NCBI GenBank assembly: GCA_031213475.1
Contig: JARUPZ010000010.1
Coordinates: forward strand, 4,938,776-5,002,775
Direction of reading: 5' to 3'
Length of the DNA: 64,000 nt
From: Nereocystis luetkeana
Taxonomy: Eukaryota; Sar; Phaeophyceae; Laminariales; Laminariaceae
A program made the translations under genes and the position numbers. The number at the start of each line of letters is the position of its first letter. Within the stretch, counting starts at the first letter, position 1. The notes under the pieces were generated by a model. That model saw only the letters and a program-made list of their open reading frames with translations, searched no databases and had not been told where the DNA came from. Shown here piece after piece: positions 11,538 through 23,490 of the stretch.

Positions 11538-14500
11538 GCATTGGAGTTCGAGAGAGAAAGAGAGGCGTACATCGAGGCGGCCAGGCAGCAGCTGCTGCAG
11601 GACCTCTCCAAGACTGGAATGAGGGGGCGAGAAGGTGGGAGGACTCGTTGTCCCTGAGCGGTGGTGCAAGCCTTCGGCGGGTCGATTTCTGAGACCGATA
11701 CTGCTGCTGCTGCTGCTGCTGTGTCGTCGTCGGGGTCTGAAGGCGTGTACGACGGGAGTTGCATGTTGTGTGTTCGGCGTTGTGGGGCCATAGTGCGAGC
11801 GAGGCTTTGGGGTTGATAGCCCCCCCCAAAGACGCCGCATTTCTCAGTGACGATTGGCGTCGCTGTGGCTCAAGTTCTGTGACGGAGGTTCGTTTCTTGT
11901 CCGACGATTTTCGACCAATTTCTCTTGGGGACAAATACTTCGTACAGTAGATGTTTACCTGATACATTACACGTCAGGTATTATTAGACCTATGACAATA
12001 GGGACGCGGAGTATGGACGTTTTCTCTAAAAACAAAATCGCTTTCAAGAAACGGCCGAAGATATTCTCGTACCACCGCTGTGGGATAAAAGCAAAAAACT
12101 GTTTGATTTTTTCTATTTCTTTTTCGAACGGCTGCAGGCGGCGCAAGTTGTTTTTTGCGGTTGCAACTTGTCCACACACTGATAAAAATGAGCTCGTGCG
12201 ACGATATACCTCCGATCTCGACATAGACTCAGCCCACGGCCAACCCGCTTGGTGTCGGGCAAGGCCAACGAGTACGAATGACTGCCTCGAAGATATCAGG
12301 GGGGTCCATGGTCTAGGGGGAGAGAGCTTACCGGCGGCGTCCTACGGCTCTTCTCTCACACCTGATAATAAGTCTATTTTTTGCCATTCGAGACGGATCG
12401 AGAATTTTGCCATCTGTTTTGTGCACACCAGCGGCCAATTGTTTTTTATCGTACGCCTGGCTAGCCCCCGCCACATATCACCGGCCATTGTGTAAACACG
12501 GTGACCCTAGGGTGTCGACTTCGAAGTAAACATCCGCCTGAGTATTTCTGAAGCCGATCTTGGCCCAACATCTGCCCCAGAATTGTTTTTTTCGGCGTTT
12601 TCCAGAAGTTTGGAACTTTCGGTATGAAAAATCTTGCTCATAGCAAGTTGTACCTGAAAACATCTGGCGGGTATCTTCGGAATTCGATTTTTTTATGGAA
12701 ACTGCGCGAAAGTTTTTATGGAAACTTTGCGATTCCATTGGCACAGGTCTCAGCATGTACTCGTACCAGCTACTTTTGTATTGCGGCCATTTTTTTTGGA
12801 CTTGCGTGGATATATAGCCAAGCACGGTGATGCCGTGGGTTATCCCCCCCACACGCACACGCACACACTTGGTGCAAGCAATATCTGTCTGGTCGGTGAA
12901 AACCCGACGTGCTCCGTCCCGGCATTGTAGGGATGCGAGGGTATATGGCCTTACGACTACGGCCATGCATGATATCGAGTACACCCTCCCCCCCCCCCCC
13001 CCCGCCTCACGCACGCACGCATCCCCATTGGGTACGCACCGGCTTACGACGCACCTGACGCGTGAACAGACGGACGGGGCGTCAGGTCGCGCCTTGCGGG
13101 GAGGGGACTGGAGGAGGACAAAGAAAACGTCGGCGAAATTAACCCGAACCTCGTTAATGGAAACCCAACAACATCAGCAGCAACAGCAACAGCAGCAGCG
13201 AAAGCGGGAGTAGAAGCTGGAGCGGCGGCAGTGGCGGCGGCAGCAGCAGTGGTGGCAGGCGCGGGGGCGGGGCCGCGGCAGGACGGTGGGAAGGTTCGAG
13301 CGGCTCCGTCGCTCCGGCAAGCGCGCGAGGAGCGGCGAGCGGCGAGCGAAGAGATCAGGGTGCTCCAGCAGAGGAAAGCGGACGCCGCCGTGAGACTGCA
13401 GGGCGAGAAGCTCAGGTGCTTGTTTATTCAAACCGGGGCAGATGCCCCCCCTCCCGCGTCCATCCCCTTTTCCATTCCCGCCGCTTCCTCCTCCTCCGCC
13501 CCCGCCCCTCCCGACCTACGTGTCCGCTTGTTTATCCGTTTCTGGCCTTGGGGCTGCTACTCGCCGTGCATGGCGGGAGATGGAGGAGTCGGCGCATGAG
13601 GGCGGGGCGAGAGGGGGGAGATGTAGGGGTATGTTGGCGGTGTCGCGCTGTAGACTTGAAGACCCTATTGGTAGTGCCCCCTCCCCACCCCCCCTTACAT
13701 ATATGGTGTCTTGTGTCTGTGCACACCGTATGACACTACCACACGGGTGGTAAGATAGCACACCCCCTTGGATCTATTCCCAAGGTGACTACCCCTCGAC
13801 GGTGGGAAGGGTGCAAGCACCGAAGCTACCAGCACGTACGTACGCGTCTACGGAACCGAAGTATCGACGAGAATTATTTCCAAAGGTCGCTTTTTTTTTT
13901 CGTGGTGCGTGCCCCCTCCCCCCCCCCCCCGTAATTTTGGAGAAATTCGTCTCGGAAGAATCATCCGAGGGGGTGTATCATGTCATCTAAAAGTGCCACC
14001 ACTAAGCGTGTACATATAAGGACCGTTTGGTCTTTGAACTAATGCCTAAACGGTCCGTGTGTTTCCGCCCATAGTGGTACCGTATCACACTAGGGTGATA
14101 AGATAACACACCCCCCTCGGACGATGTTCCAAGCTGGGTTTCTCGACAACCGGGAGGGCGTACAGAATACGACGAACGATGCGTCTATGCAACCTTCCCG
14201 AAAAAACCTTTCCAAAGCCACCATTTTCGTTGTGTGTGCCCCCCCCCCCATGTTTCGGAGGGAAACCGGGTCTGAAATTCGTCCCAAGGGGGTGTGTTAT
14301 CTTATCACCCAGTGTGATAGTGTGTTGGGGAGGGGCGTGGGTAGGGTAGGGTAGGGGTTGTCTTGGTAGTGTTGTATTTTGAAGTTGAGTGTTACCCTGC
14401 AATGATGCCCCCCCCTCCTATTAATATTAATACGAGATAGATGGTGGCAACATGCGGCGAAGCAGGAAGGGGATGAGATGAACACAAGGTTTTTAGGTAA

Positions 14501-17247
14501 TAACATGTGTGGGGAAAACGTAATGAGCGTCCTAAATGTTGGCGTTGTCTCTCAAATTGGAGTAAGAACGGTGCTCCGTCTCGGAAGGGATGCGCGGTCA
14601 AGTGGTCAAACGACTAAAGGCAAGCAACAAGTGAGTACGCCCTCCCCTTCCGGGAGCTGCCCAGATGTTGGAGTTGTCTCTTTTTAGGAGTAGGAACGGT
14701 GCTCCGTCTCGAAAGAGATGCGTGGTCAAATCGTCAAACGACTGAGGGCAAGCAACAAACGAGTACGCCCTCTCCTCCCCTTGCGATTATAATGTCTGGT
14801 GTGTTGGTGTCCCTGCTAAACATTACCCCCGGCTGTCGACATCCCAGTGAGCGATGACGCTTGCGGCCGCTACAGTTTTGTTTTGCCATCTCCATTTTGT
14901 TGTACGGTGTGCCGCTCGCCTTGGAAATATGAATTGACTTGTTAAAACGCCCCCCCCCCCCCCCCCCCCCCGCTGTCACCTCTTTGTTTATGCTTTCATC
15001 GATGTTGCCTTACATAAAGCAACCTTGAGCAAGGACTGGAGCTGGGAGTTTTACGACTGGAGAGGCTTTTGGACCGCGAGAGGTGGGGCTGGGGAGCGGG
15101 GGCGCGGGGGGGAGATGCTTGGGTGTATATATTTATTAGCGGAAGAAACAGCGGGGACCATAGGGCGGCTTCCTTACTTTTTTATGTTCACGCACTCTTA
15201 ATGCTTTGTATTAGGTAGTTCGTTTGGCTTGTTTTCGTCTTGGTATATTTTTTTCTCAGTTTTTATGTCAGTTTGTATGATATGTACAAGTGTATCGTAT
15301 TTTCGTCGTTGGTTTCAGTTCAATTCGTACGGAGTGTTAAGGTATTATTGTAACCACCAGGTGTAATTTTTTGTTGTCCTTTTATTTTCACTTCCTATTA
15401 TTATGCTGTCGGGCCTTGTAACGAGGCGTTCACGACCTTTTTACCCCGCCGACACAGCAGTAGCAGCAAGCAAACACGAACGCTATCCGTGCCGCCGACA
15501 AGGAGGGCTCACCGTTGCGCGCCACCCGCCCCCCAAGACTCCTGTGGTGTCCCTCCCCCCCTTTCCCCTCTATTCCTTTTTTACGACGAACGCCTAGCGT
15601 GATTCAGTCTAGAACTGCGTTGTTTCGCGCTACCCATCCTCAAGACTCCTGTGTTGCCCCTCCTCCCCTTTTCTCCCCTTGCGACAAACGCCTCATAGGA
15701 TTCTGGAACTGCTTCGTCTGACGGATCCTAATCGACCGACAGGACCAGCAGCAGCGGCAGCGACGGCGGCGGCGGCGGAGGCTACGGGTGGTGCCTCGGA
15801 GGGGGCTGAGGTGTCGGAGGACCTGATTGGCGAGCTTGAAAGCCGGGTAGAGGAGGCGGAGGTCAGTCGGGTTGCTTGTGGTGTTGCGCTCTACTTCTAA
15901 TTCATAGGAGCATTGGGCGGGCGAGAGGTGGCGTGTGCGTATATGATGCTGCTTTTTTTTTTTTTTTTAGTTGTTTTTTTTTCGTTTCGTTCGTGTCCTC
16001 ATGTTCCGTGGTGGCTCGTTACGCTCTCCTGCCTGTGCTGGTTATGTTGGCCATGTTGCCCACATCTGTCTTGGCTGTCTTTGCTCGCAAGGCCATGTCG
16101 CCGATGCTGACTCTATCGGCTATCTTGGCTCTCGTGGCTGTCTTGGATACGGTATAGGCCCCCAAATATGAAATAAGTTAACACGCAAGAACATAAGGAT
16201 CACATTTTGGAGGACGCTAAAAAATTGGGTCAGCAACCTGTACCCAGCAGCGAGCGCTACACTGCTTTATGTTACGTGTGATGTCCAAATTGCCTATGCT
16301 TGAGGTTGTTGAAGGATGCTGTCACGATAATATTATATGCCTTGTTCACATTGGGTGTTTTTTTTGGCGGACCCTGTACCTAGTATAACAACATGTCACA
16401 ATATCGTGCCACTCTGTCCCAAAACATAATCAACGTTTTGATTGAATATTAATGTAAATATTGTTCCTATATTACGGGACAGAGTGGTATAGTACTTCCC
16501 TAGCTTAGCTCTCATGGCTGTGTGGCCTATCCTGGCTGTTCTTGGCTCTCAGGCTATGCTCGCGGCGTTGGCTTCATTGACTGTATTTCCTGTGCTGGCT
16601 AAAGCCGGTCCTCGTGTCTACGCTGCCTGTGCTGGGTATTTTAATCTTGTTGCCGGTGCTGTCGCCAGAATGGGTGTGCCGGCCTTGTTGACTGTGCTGG
16701 CTGCGTTGACTACTCTGTTGCTCGTGTTGGCTACGTTGACTTTCTTGGATTTAATGTAGGGTCGTTTGGGGGGCGTGTTGTTCTGGCTATGTTGCACGGC
16801 CATGTCGGCTGGGTTTTCTCTCAGACTATGCTGCATTTTATTGCTCTCAGGCCTATCCTGGCTATTGTAGCTGTCAGGGTATGTTGCTCGTCGTGGCTAT
16901 GATGGTTGCCAGGGTATGCTAACTGTGCTAGCTGCGCTGGCTATATATGATTCATCGCCCGCCCTCTCGCCCGCTTTGCAGGAGCGGGTTCGAGCGGAAG
17001 CTGCCAAGCTAGGAGCCAAGATGGCCGGCCGACTCGGAGGCAGAGCGAAGAGGGAGGAAGAGTTTCGAACGGAGGTACGTCACGCTTGGGCGAGAGGGGG
17101 GGGAGCCGCGAGGTCTCTGGGTTTGTGTTAGTGGTGTATAGGAGCCAGTAACATGGTAGTAGGAGTAGGAGTAATAGAAGTTCTAGTAGTAGCAGCAGTA
17201 GAAGTAAAAGTAGCAGTAGTAGCAGCAGTGGTAGGAGTAGCAGTAGC

Positions 17248-17285
<38 letters not shown>

Positions 17286-17359
17286 CAGCAGCAGTAGTAG
17301 TAGTAGTAGTAGTAGCAGCAGCAGCAGTAGTAGTAGTAGTAGTAGTAGTAGTAGTCGTG

Positions 17360-17402
<43 letters not shown>

Positions 17403-17406
17403 CAGC

Positions 17407-17474
<68 letters not shown>

Positions 17475-20400
17475 CAGCAGCAGTAGTAGTAGTAGTACGA
17501 GCAGCAGCAGCAGTAGTAGTGCCCACATTCATGCTTTTTGTTCGTGTTTTAGGTGGCATTCCGGAATTCATTTTTTTCCTTTCCGCGTGACTCCGCGGCG
17601 ATGCGCTCTGACTTGCTCTTGTTGTCGACCCCGACGAAACGTTATTTTCCCTATCACCCATAAGGAGGGGGTGTGTGTGACGACAAGTAGGGCAAGAGAC
17701 GGCTTCCGAGAGCGACCTACCCCGGGTGGATTGCCTTCGGCCAGCTACTAGGTACCGGTATATGTTTTTTCGCGGTGTTTCCCTCGAGAGTTGCTGGTTG
17801 CCTGCCGTTGTCGCGCGTCATGCGTGGTCACACGAACACACCGTGTCTTGTCGTCGCTAATGTTGATAGTTATAGTGAGGCCGGGGGTAGGCGTCGGCTT
17901 CCTGGGGCGGCGGCGGCGGCGGCGTTCTGGGCATTAAAACGCCCCCGTCCGTGTGTCGCTGTCGGTAACATCGATGCACATCACGCCACCTTACACACAC
18001 AACCCCCCCCCGCCTCCCGCTCGCACAGCCACACCCCTCCTCGTCATCCCGTCACTTAACAAATCTCCCTGTTGACGGCCGCAGGTGGTTGCGTCGGGGA
18101 TCTAAGGTAGTCTTGGACTTTCCTCGCTCTCGGGGCTGAACACTCGTATGGCGAGTGCGGTGATGTGATACGAGTACCGTATGTCACGCAAAGGTGTACC
18201 CCCGGATTTCCCCTGACGACTACGTACATGTCGCCATGCACAGACCTTCCCTCTGTGGTCGGTCGAGAGACATTGTCTATTCCGCCGCTCATAGTAGTGA
18301 AACCGTAATAATCTTACGAAATGCCGCGCACTGATCACCTCGCGATTTTCCCCGCTGTCGGGGCCAGGCCGTGGAGGCGAGAGACGACGTACTTCGTCTG
18401 CAGAACGCACTGAGGGTCAAGGAAGACCGCCTCGCCCAGACCGTCGTCGATTACTTGGTGAGTCGCCAATGCTTTTGCCCCAAAACTGACCTAATAAAAA
18501 ATCTGCCTCGCATTTTGTTTTTATCAATAGCCTCGCCTTTGGGAGTTTTGTCTGACTTGTATGCGTATACGAAGGGCGGCGCTCCATCGATGTGTAGAGA
18601 CGAGGCTGTGGGAGAAAACCACAGGTCGGACACTATTATACTAGTTTGAGTTCCCCTTTTTGCTGTGGCCGTTCTGGTGGAAACCCCGATTATGGTGGAG
18701 AAAGTCGCGTGGGAGCAGGGTGTCTTGGTGGGCCCTGCCGGCGGCTTCTGACAGTTATGCACCTCCAAATAGGAGCAGGGCGCCAAGAGGAAACAGGTCC
18801 AGGTGGGGTGAGGCTGCCACGTGGGAGCAGGGTCGAGAGCAGCGTCGGCCTGTGAAATTTTCTGGCAAATTTTCTGGTAGGCTCGTGTCTTCTACAAGTA
18901 GTTCCTGTCCGGGGGTTCGCGTGCCGTTGCAGTTGCGCAAGCGAGGCCCGCTTCACTCTGTGCTTGCCTTGTCGGGACCTTGTTTTTTGCGTGAGGGGAG
19001 GGGGGGTAGGGCGGCGGGGGGGGGGGGGGGGGGGGGGGGGGCTGCCTACAGCAGCACCTCGGTGTTCCCCGTGTGGCACACTCTGTGCCTGTTTCGACCT
19101 CCCGTGGTAAAAGCTGTCCCTTGTTCGACACCACGGGACACGACGCATACAAGTACGACCGTTGTGACCCGTTGACACGCGATGTGGCCTGTTTGTATTG
19201 ATTGACCCCGCGGCAGTGTCGTCTTCTTTCTTCCTGTTTGACCCCCCCCTGGGCACACGGGTGTGCGTGCTTTTGGTTGGCATTCCGGCAGAGGGCGCCC
19301 TCCTGTTTTGTCCACCTTGGCACACGATGTGCCTGCTTTTTGGGGTTCGACGAACGAGCAATGCCGCGGCCTGCAGGGGTGGCGTCTTATTTTCTGAGCA
19401 TACAGGGGGGGCATCTCATTTTCTGAGCATGCAGGGGTGGTGTCTTACTTTCTGAGCATGCAGGGGTGGCGTCTTATTTTCTAGGGGTGGCGTCTTACTT
19501 TTTGAGCATGCAGGGGTGGCGTCTTACTTTCTGAGCATGCAGGGGTGGCGTCTTACTTTCTGAGCTCACACGAGGAGCTCAGTCTCCCAACCGAAAACAT
19601 GACTTCGACCTGACCAACTTTTCTATGCGCTAGATAGTCCTTAAAACAAATATTCTACAGTAGTAAATACTTTAATACTAACCGCTGTGCTACTGGTTGC
19701 TCACTTGAGGAACCCATCCGGTCAGAAAATATTGAGCAAAAAGATTCAACCCCTACCCCCCGAACCAAGTGTTGCCTTCCACCAAAATCGGCAACCCTTC
19801 CGCATCGCCAGCAAATATAAGTTAGGCGACGACGAAGACGGAGACTACAGTGTCGATCCTCCCTGCCGCGTTTCATGTTTGCGCCACCGGTACGTTGTAC
19901 CAGTAGTGTTTGTCTAGTGTCGCGACTTGGCCCAGCTTCACCTACACAATGGTTGACAAACCCGCACTTACTCCTCTTTTTTTACATCTTCATTTCGAAA
20001 AAAAAATGCCCAGCCGGTGTCGGGATTAGGGCTGGTGTACGCAAGGGTTGTTGACATTGTCGGGTATATACCTGGTACATATGTCTCAAGCTTTCTTATC
20101 AAGTTTTTTTGAAGAAAATATCACCTGTGAGATTGAGGATTTCGTCCGAAGTCGTAGCACCCTGTCCCTGAATGCAAGTACCTTTTGTTTATTTATTTGT
20201 GACACGAAACCTCCTTATATATAGGAACAAAGTGGGTACCTTGGAGTTAAAAATAAGAGCACACCCGTGACAAGCGGAAACACGCGCTCTTGGCCTTTTC
20301 AGGGCAAAAACTGCCTTCCCGTTTTGGGGACAAAACCAGTCGAGTTCTAAGTAAATTTGTGCCAAAACGGTACCGCGGCAGCCCCTAAAAAGGTCAACTA

Positions 20401-23400
20401 CTGTATGTATTGCTCTCGTGTGTGTATAGTGGGCAAAATTGAGCTCTCAATATAGGTGGGGCAAAAAGCCGGTTTGACCGCTCTTATCCCCTTCTGGACC
20501 GCAGTCCCGTTTTGGGGACAAACTGCTTGAAATTCGAGTGGGTTGTCCCCAGAGCGGTGCTGCAGTCCTGCACGGGGTTTACTCCCGAATGTTCTTCACT
20601 CGGGCGGGCGCTCTTGACTCGGGGTACCCACTTTATGTCGAAGATGGGGGTGAGGATGGAACTTCGCAAGCGGTCGGGGCGGTCAGGGTTAGTGTGAGGG
20701 TCGTATGGTGTAAAGTTAAATGTTAAATCAACCATTTGGTCGAAGCCGGACCTGTGTCTAACTAGCCCTCGCTGCTGCCGCCGCCGTTGGCCGATTGTCC
20801 GCAGGAGCTGCGTCACGCCATGCTAAGGGTGCAGCAGGCGTCCTCCGTGGCTCGGGAGGACGCAGCTGCCGAGCGCATCGTGCAGGAGGAAGAGGTAAAC
20901 ACACCGTTCTTTTCTCTCTATTCTATTTAATTTCGTAGATCTAGTGGACTTCGGTGGGTAGCGGGTTTCGGGAACTTAGGTAGACTTCGGTGGATTGGAA
21001 TTCGTGGACTTGGTAGAGTTCCGTGGCTTGGACTTCATAGGGTGCGTAGATCTGGTAGAACTGGTAGATGTCGCAGGTAGGCTTAGGTACGAAGTATGAT
21101 GTTTTCGGTAGATGGTAGATTTTGATGTCAACGACACGTTGTGTTTTATAGACTCTGTGTGGGTTTGACACGCTCGTTTTTTATTTGGTGGTTCGGGGGA
21201 CGATCGCCGCTGGTCGACTGGCCGTAGGATTGGTTGGTCGGTCAATCGTGTCTACTCGTTCGGCGAGGAGGCGTCTTATTCGGGAAGAAAACGCCTGGGC
21301 TGTTTTCTGAGTGTTGGCACTGGCTGTTATACTTCCTTGGTCCTTCTTTGGGGCAACAAATCGTTTTGGCTTGCTTTCGGCTCCAGCAACGGCAAGGCTG
21401 TGCTGGTGGAGCTTCTTTTGGCTTTGCGGCTCCCGCCATTTTAGCAGCACGTTCGTGATTCGTGAGATTTCTTTGGCGTCTTGACTTTTCCCCCCCGAGA
21501 ACCCTGGTAGAAAAAACATGTTCGTCATTAGTTTGTTTTGTCGGCATTCCTTGTTTTTGTTATTTCCTTGGCACCGACCGGTAGATAGGTACACGTTAGC
21601 GCTTGCCTGATTTCCCATTTTTTTCACGAGTCCGTGTTTTCGTATCGTCGGTCTAGTGCTGTATCCCTTTTCTGCCCTCATACGTACAACAACGTGCCGG
21701 TAGCACTTGACTTCGTTTCGTTTTTTTTTTCGGCCTCAGTGTTTTCTTCTTTTTTTTCTCCTCTCTCGTGAGTGAGGACTGCTTGTCTGTCGCACGCCTG
21801 ATCCGTCGTAGTTCGCGCCATGTCTCTCTGTTGCACCCTCGCCGGCCGACTGGCTGGCTGTGCAGGTGCGGGAATGCAGGAAAAGCACGGCCAGGCAGGC
21901 CGAAGACGCGGCGGAACAAGTGGCCCGGACGTGCGAGGAGGTCGGCGGCGAGCTGCGCCGACAGATTCAGGTGCCCCCGAGGAGATGGAGGAAAGAACGA
22001 TTCGATGCGATATCCTAACATTTTAGTTCAATGCTGATGCTGACGCTGCTGTCGCATATCTGGTATACTGTATCAATGGGACGCGTCCCGCCTTGATGTT
22101 CGTCGTAGGCTACCACTACCGCTCGCCCACGCCCGGCCTTAACTTTCGTCGTAAGCTAACACCACCACTCGCTCCCTGCCCCCCCCCCCCTCCCCGCCTC
22201 CCCGCCAAACGCCGCCTCGTAAAATATAAAACACGCGCATAACTCATGGCAGCTCCGAGAGGGTGAGGCGTGTATGCTGCAGGAGCAACGGGCAGAGGCG
22301 GAGGAGCTGTACGAGGCTAGAGCGGTGCGACTCGAGGAGTTGCTGGACGAGTGGAAGGCGAAGTACGCGGCCTTGCGCAGAAAGTTCGCGCTCGAGACGG
22401 AGGGGTTCCGCCGTGACGCGGACAACATTGGCAGGCATGTGTATGGGTTCAGGGAAGAAGGGGGGGGGGGGTGGCAGGAGGGAAGGTAGGCAGGGGGAAG
22501 TATTCGTTGTTTGCACGCTACGGGAGTTGTTCGGCGCCATACTGGTAAATATGTAACACCAGGTAGAGATTGCAGTCTCCTTCGAACGCACCGGTTCGCA
22601 AGAAGGGGCCGGGTAGGAACCAGGGCCCGCGTGCTGACCGCTTTCATCTCCTCTAAACTCTGAGGAGCAACGGTCTCCGTCTGCTAGCTTGCCACCACCG
22701 ACCATACTTTGGATGTGCATTTGTTGTTGCTGTGGCTGTTGTTGACGTTTTGTTTTTGTACTTTTGACCAGGTAACGTGGGCACCGGGTGGTATCCAAGC
22801 GAAAAAAAAACAAAGAAATATCCGCGCAGCAGTTCTGCTGTACGAGCAGTCGCTGGAGTCTTTATTTTCCCAAGGCGCCGCGAACAGCGAACCACCAACG
22901 CCCCCCCCCCCCGCGCGCACCCCGCGCCCCTCTCAGCCTCGCCTCTATCCCCACTCACCCGTCTCAACCCCTCCGGTTGTTCGTTGTTGTTGCTGTTGTT
23001 GTTGTCGTTGTTGTTGTGGCTAAGCATGCGTTTTCGCGAGCTCGCCGTCCACAGCCCCCGACCGCTTTGTCGCTCGTCGTAGAGGCTCTTCGACCACGCT
23101 ACTTCTCAATACTCGTCACTCGATTCAATCTATCAATCAATCAATCAATCAGTCAATCAGTCAACCCACACTTTGTTTTTCTTATTCCTGCTTTTTTGTT
23201 CCCCATGTTTTTTGTTGTTATTGCACTGCTTCTGAAGGCGTTTCGAGCGTATCCGCGCGGGGCCTCCTGGGGGCCGACCGTCCATCTCTAGCAGGGGCGG
23301 GTCGAGCGCCAAGCACGCCGTGGAACGCGCCATGTACTCCAGAGCAAACATGGCGTCGGCTCCCGGTCGACCGGCCATGGGGGAGGCGGGAGCGAGCGGG

Positions 23401-23490
23401 GGAAGGGGGGCGAGGGTGGGGGCGGCGGAGGCGGCGGAGGCGGCTTACTCGTCGTCGGCTTTCGGGGGGCGGAGGAGGGGTGGGTTGTAG
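11538..23490 (+). CDS. CCDC77-like coiled-coil protein, nine 3' exons (5' end not found)
   Basis: Exons read: 11538-11634, 13259-13415, 15699-15861, 16982-17074, 18368-18457, 20805-20894, 21866-21970, 22253-22434, 23295-23490. Phases agree at all joins and five consecutive junctions are phase 0. The product is nearly all charged helix: LEFEREREAYIEAARQQLLQ, LRQAREERRAASEEIRVLQQ, KLRILELLRLTDPNRP, EDLIGELESRVEEAE, REEEFRTE, LDEWKAKYAALRRKFALETE followed by GFRRDADNIGR, and a last exon with AVERAMYSRANM and a basic FGGRRRGGL end. The KYAALRRKFALETEGF stretch, the ILELLRLT stretch and MYSRAN recall human CCDC77, a centrosomal coiled-coil protein; the match is from memory. The last intron appears to start GC (GGCAG/GCATGT); a GT donor four bases later would change the final frame. 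The right arm of a large inverted repeat fills the second intron, and a TAG microsatellite lies in the intron after 17074. Confidence 0.6.
11975..12740. repeat. Right arm of the inner inverted repeat
   Basis: Inverse partner of 9237-10110. The 1.9 kb between the arms holds the coiled-coil exon 11538-11634, so this arm too is intronic if the gene model is right. Confidence 0.7.
12868..12995 (-). repeat. Poly-G-led dispersed module, inverted copy
   Basis: On the minus strand a G run is followed by a word like GTACTCGATATCATGCATGG, then CCCTCGCATCCCTACAATGC and CGGTTTTCACCGACC-type text. Same family as 26730, 28330, 33000 and 58600. Confidence 0.6.
13455..14971. repeat. Right arm of the large inverted repeat, inside an intron of the coiled-coil gene
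   Basis: This is the reverse complement of 4331-5880, with small differences, for example the poly-C tract is longer (ending at 14971). It lies wholly within the intron 13416-15698 of the CCDC77-like gene and starts only about 40 bases after an exon end. Confidence 0.8.
16405..16490. mobile_element. Small MITE-like element, family 3
   Basis: GCCACTCTGTCCC at the left is mirrored by GGGACAGAGTGGT at the right around an AT-rich core. Single copy seen, in an intron of the coiled-coil gene. Confidence 0.5.
17154..17522 (+). repeat. Long TAG/CAG trinucleotide microsatellite
   Basis: About 370 bases of almost pure (GTA)n mixed with (GCA)n. It keeps all six frames partly open, giving false poly-Val/Ala, poly-Leu and poly-Thr/Ala frames. 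It lies in an intron of the coiled-coil gene, about 80 bases after the donor at 17075. Confidence 0.9.
19014..19040 (+). repeat. Long uninterrupted G run
   Basis: About 27 consecutive G, one of many such runs in the window (others near 4331, 14950 as C, 28313, 32700 as C, 35219). These are likely unstable and may be miscounted by sequencing. Confidence 0.8.
19371..19566 (+). repeat. 29 bp minisatellite
   Basis: About six to seven tandem copies of a unit like GCAGGGGTGGCGTCTTACTT then TCTGAGCAT, with one shortened copy. Intronic in the coiled-coil gene. Confidence 0.8.
20487..20580. mobile_element. MITE-like hairpin, family 2 (decayed right half)
   Basis: The left half (ACCGCAGTCCCGTTTTGGGG) is intact while the right half has drifted. 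It is in an intron of the coiled-coil gene. Confidence 0.5.

Noticed and set aside
16941..17661. Open frames of 140-195 codons made of poly-Leu, poly-Val/Ala and poly-Thr/Ala on both strands
   Set aside because: They are simply the six readings of the TAG/CAG microsatellite.
19371..19566. Possible CRISPR-like array of 29 bp repeats
   Set aside because: The repeats are directly adjacent with no spacers; it is a minisatellite in a eukaryotic intron.
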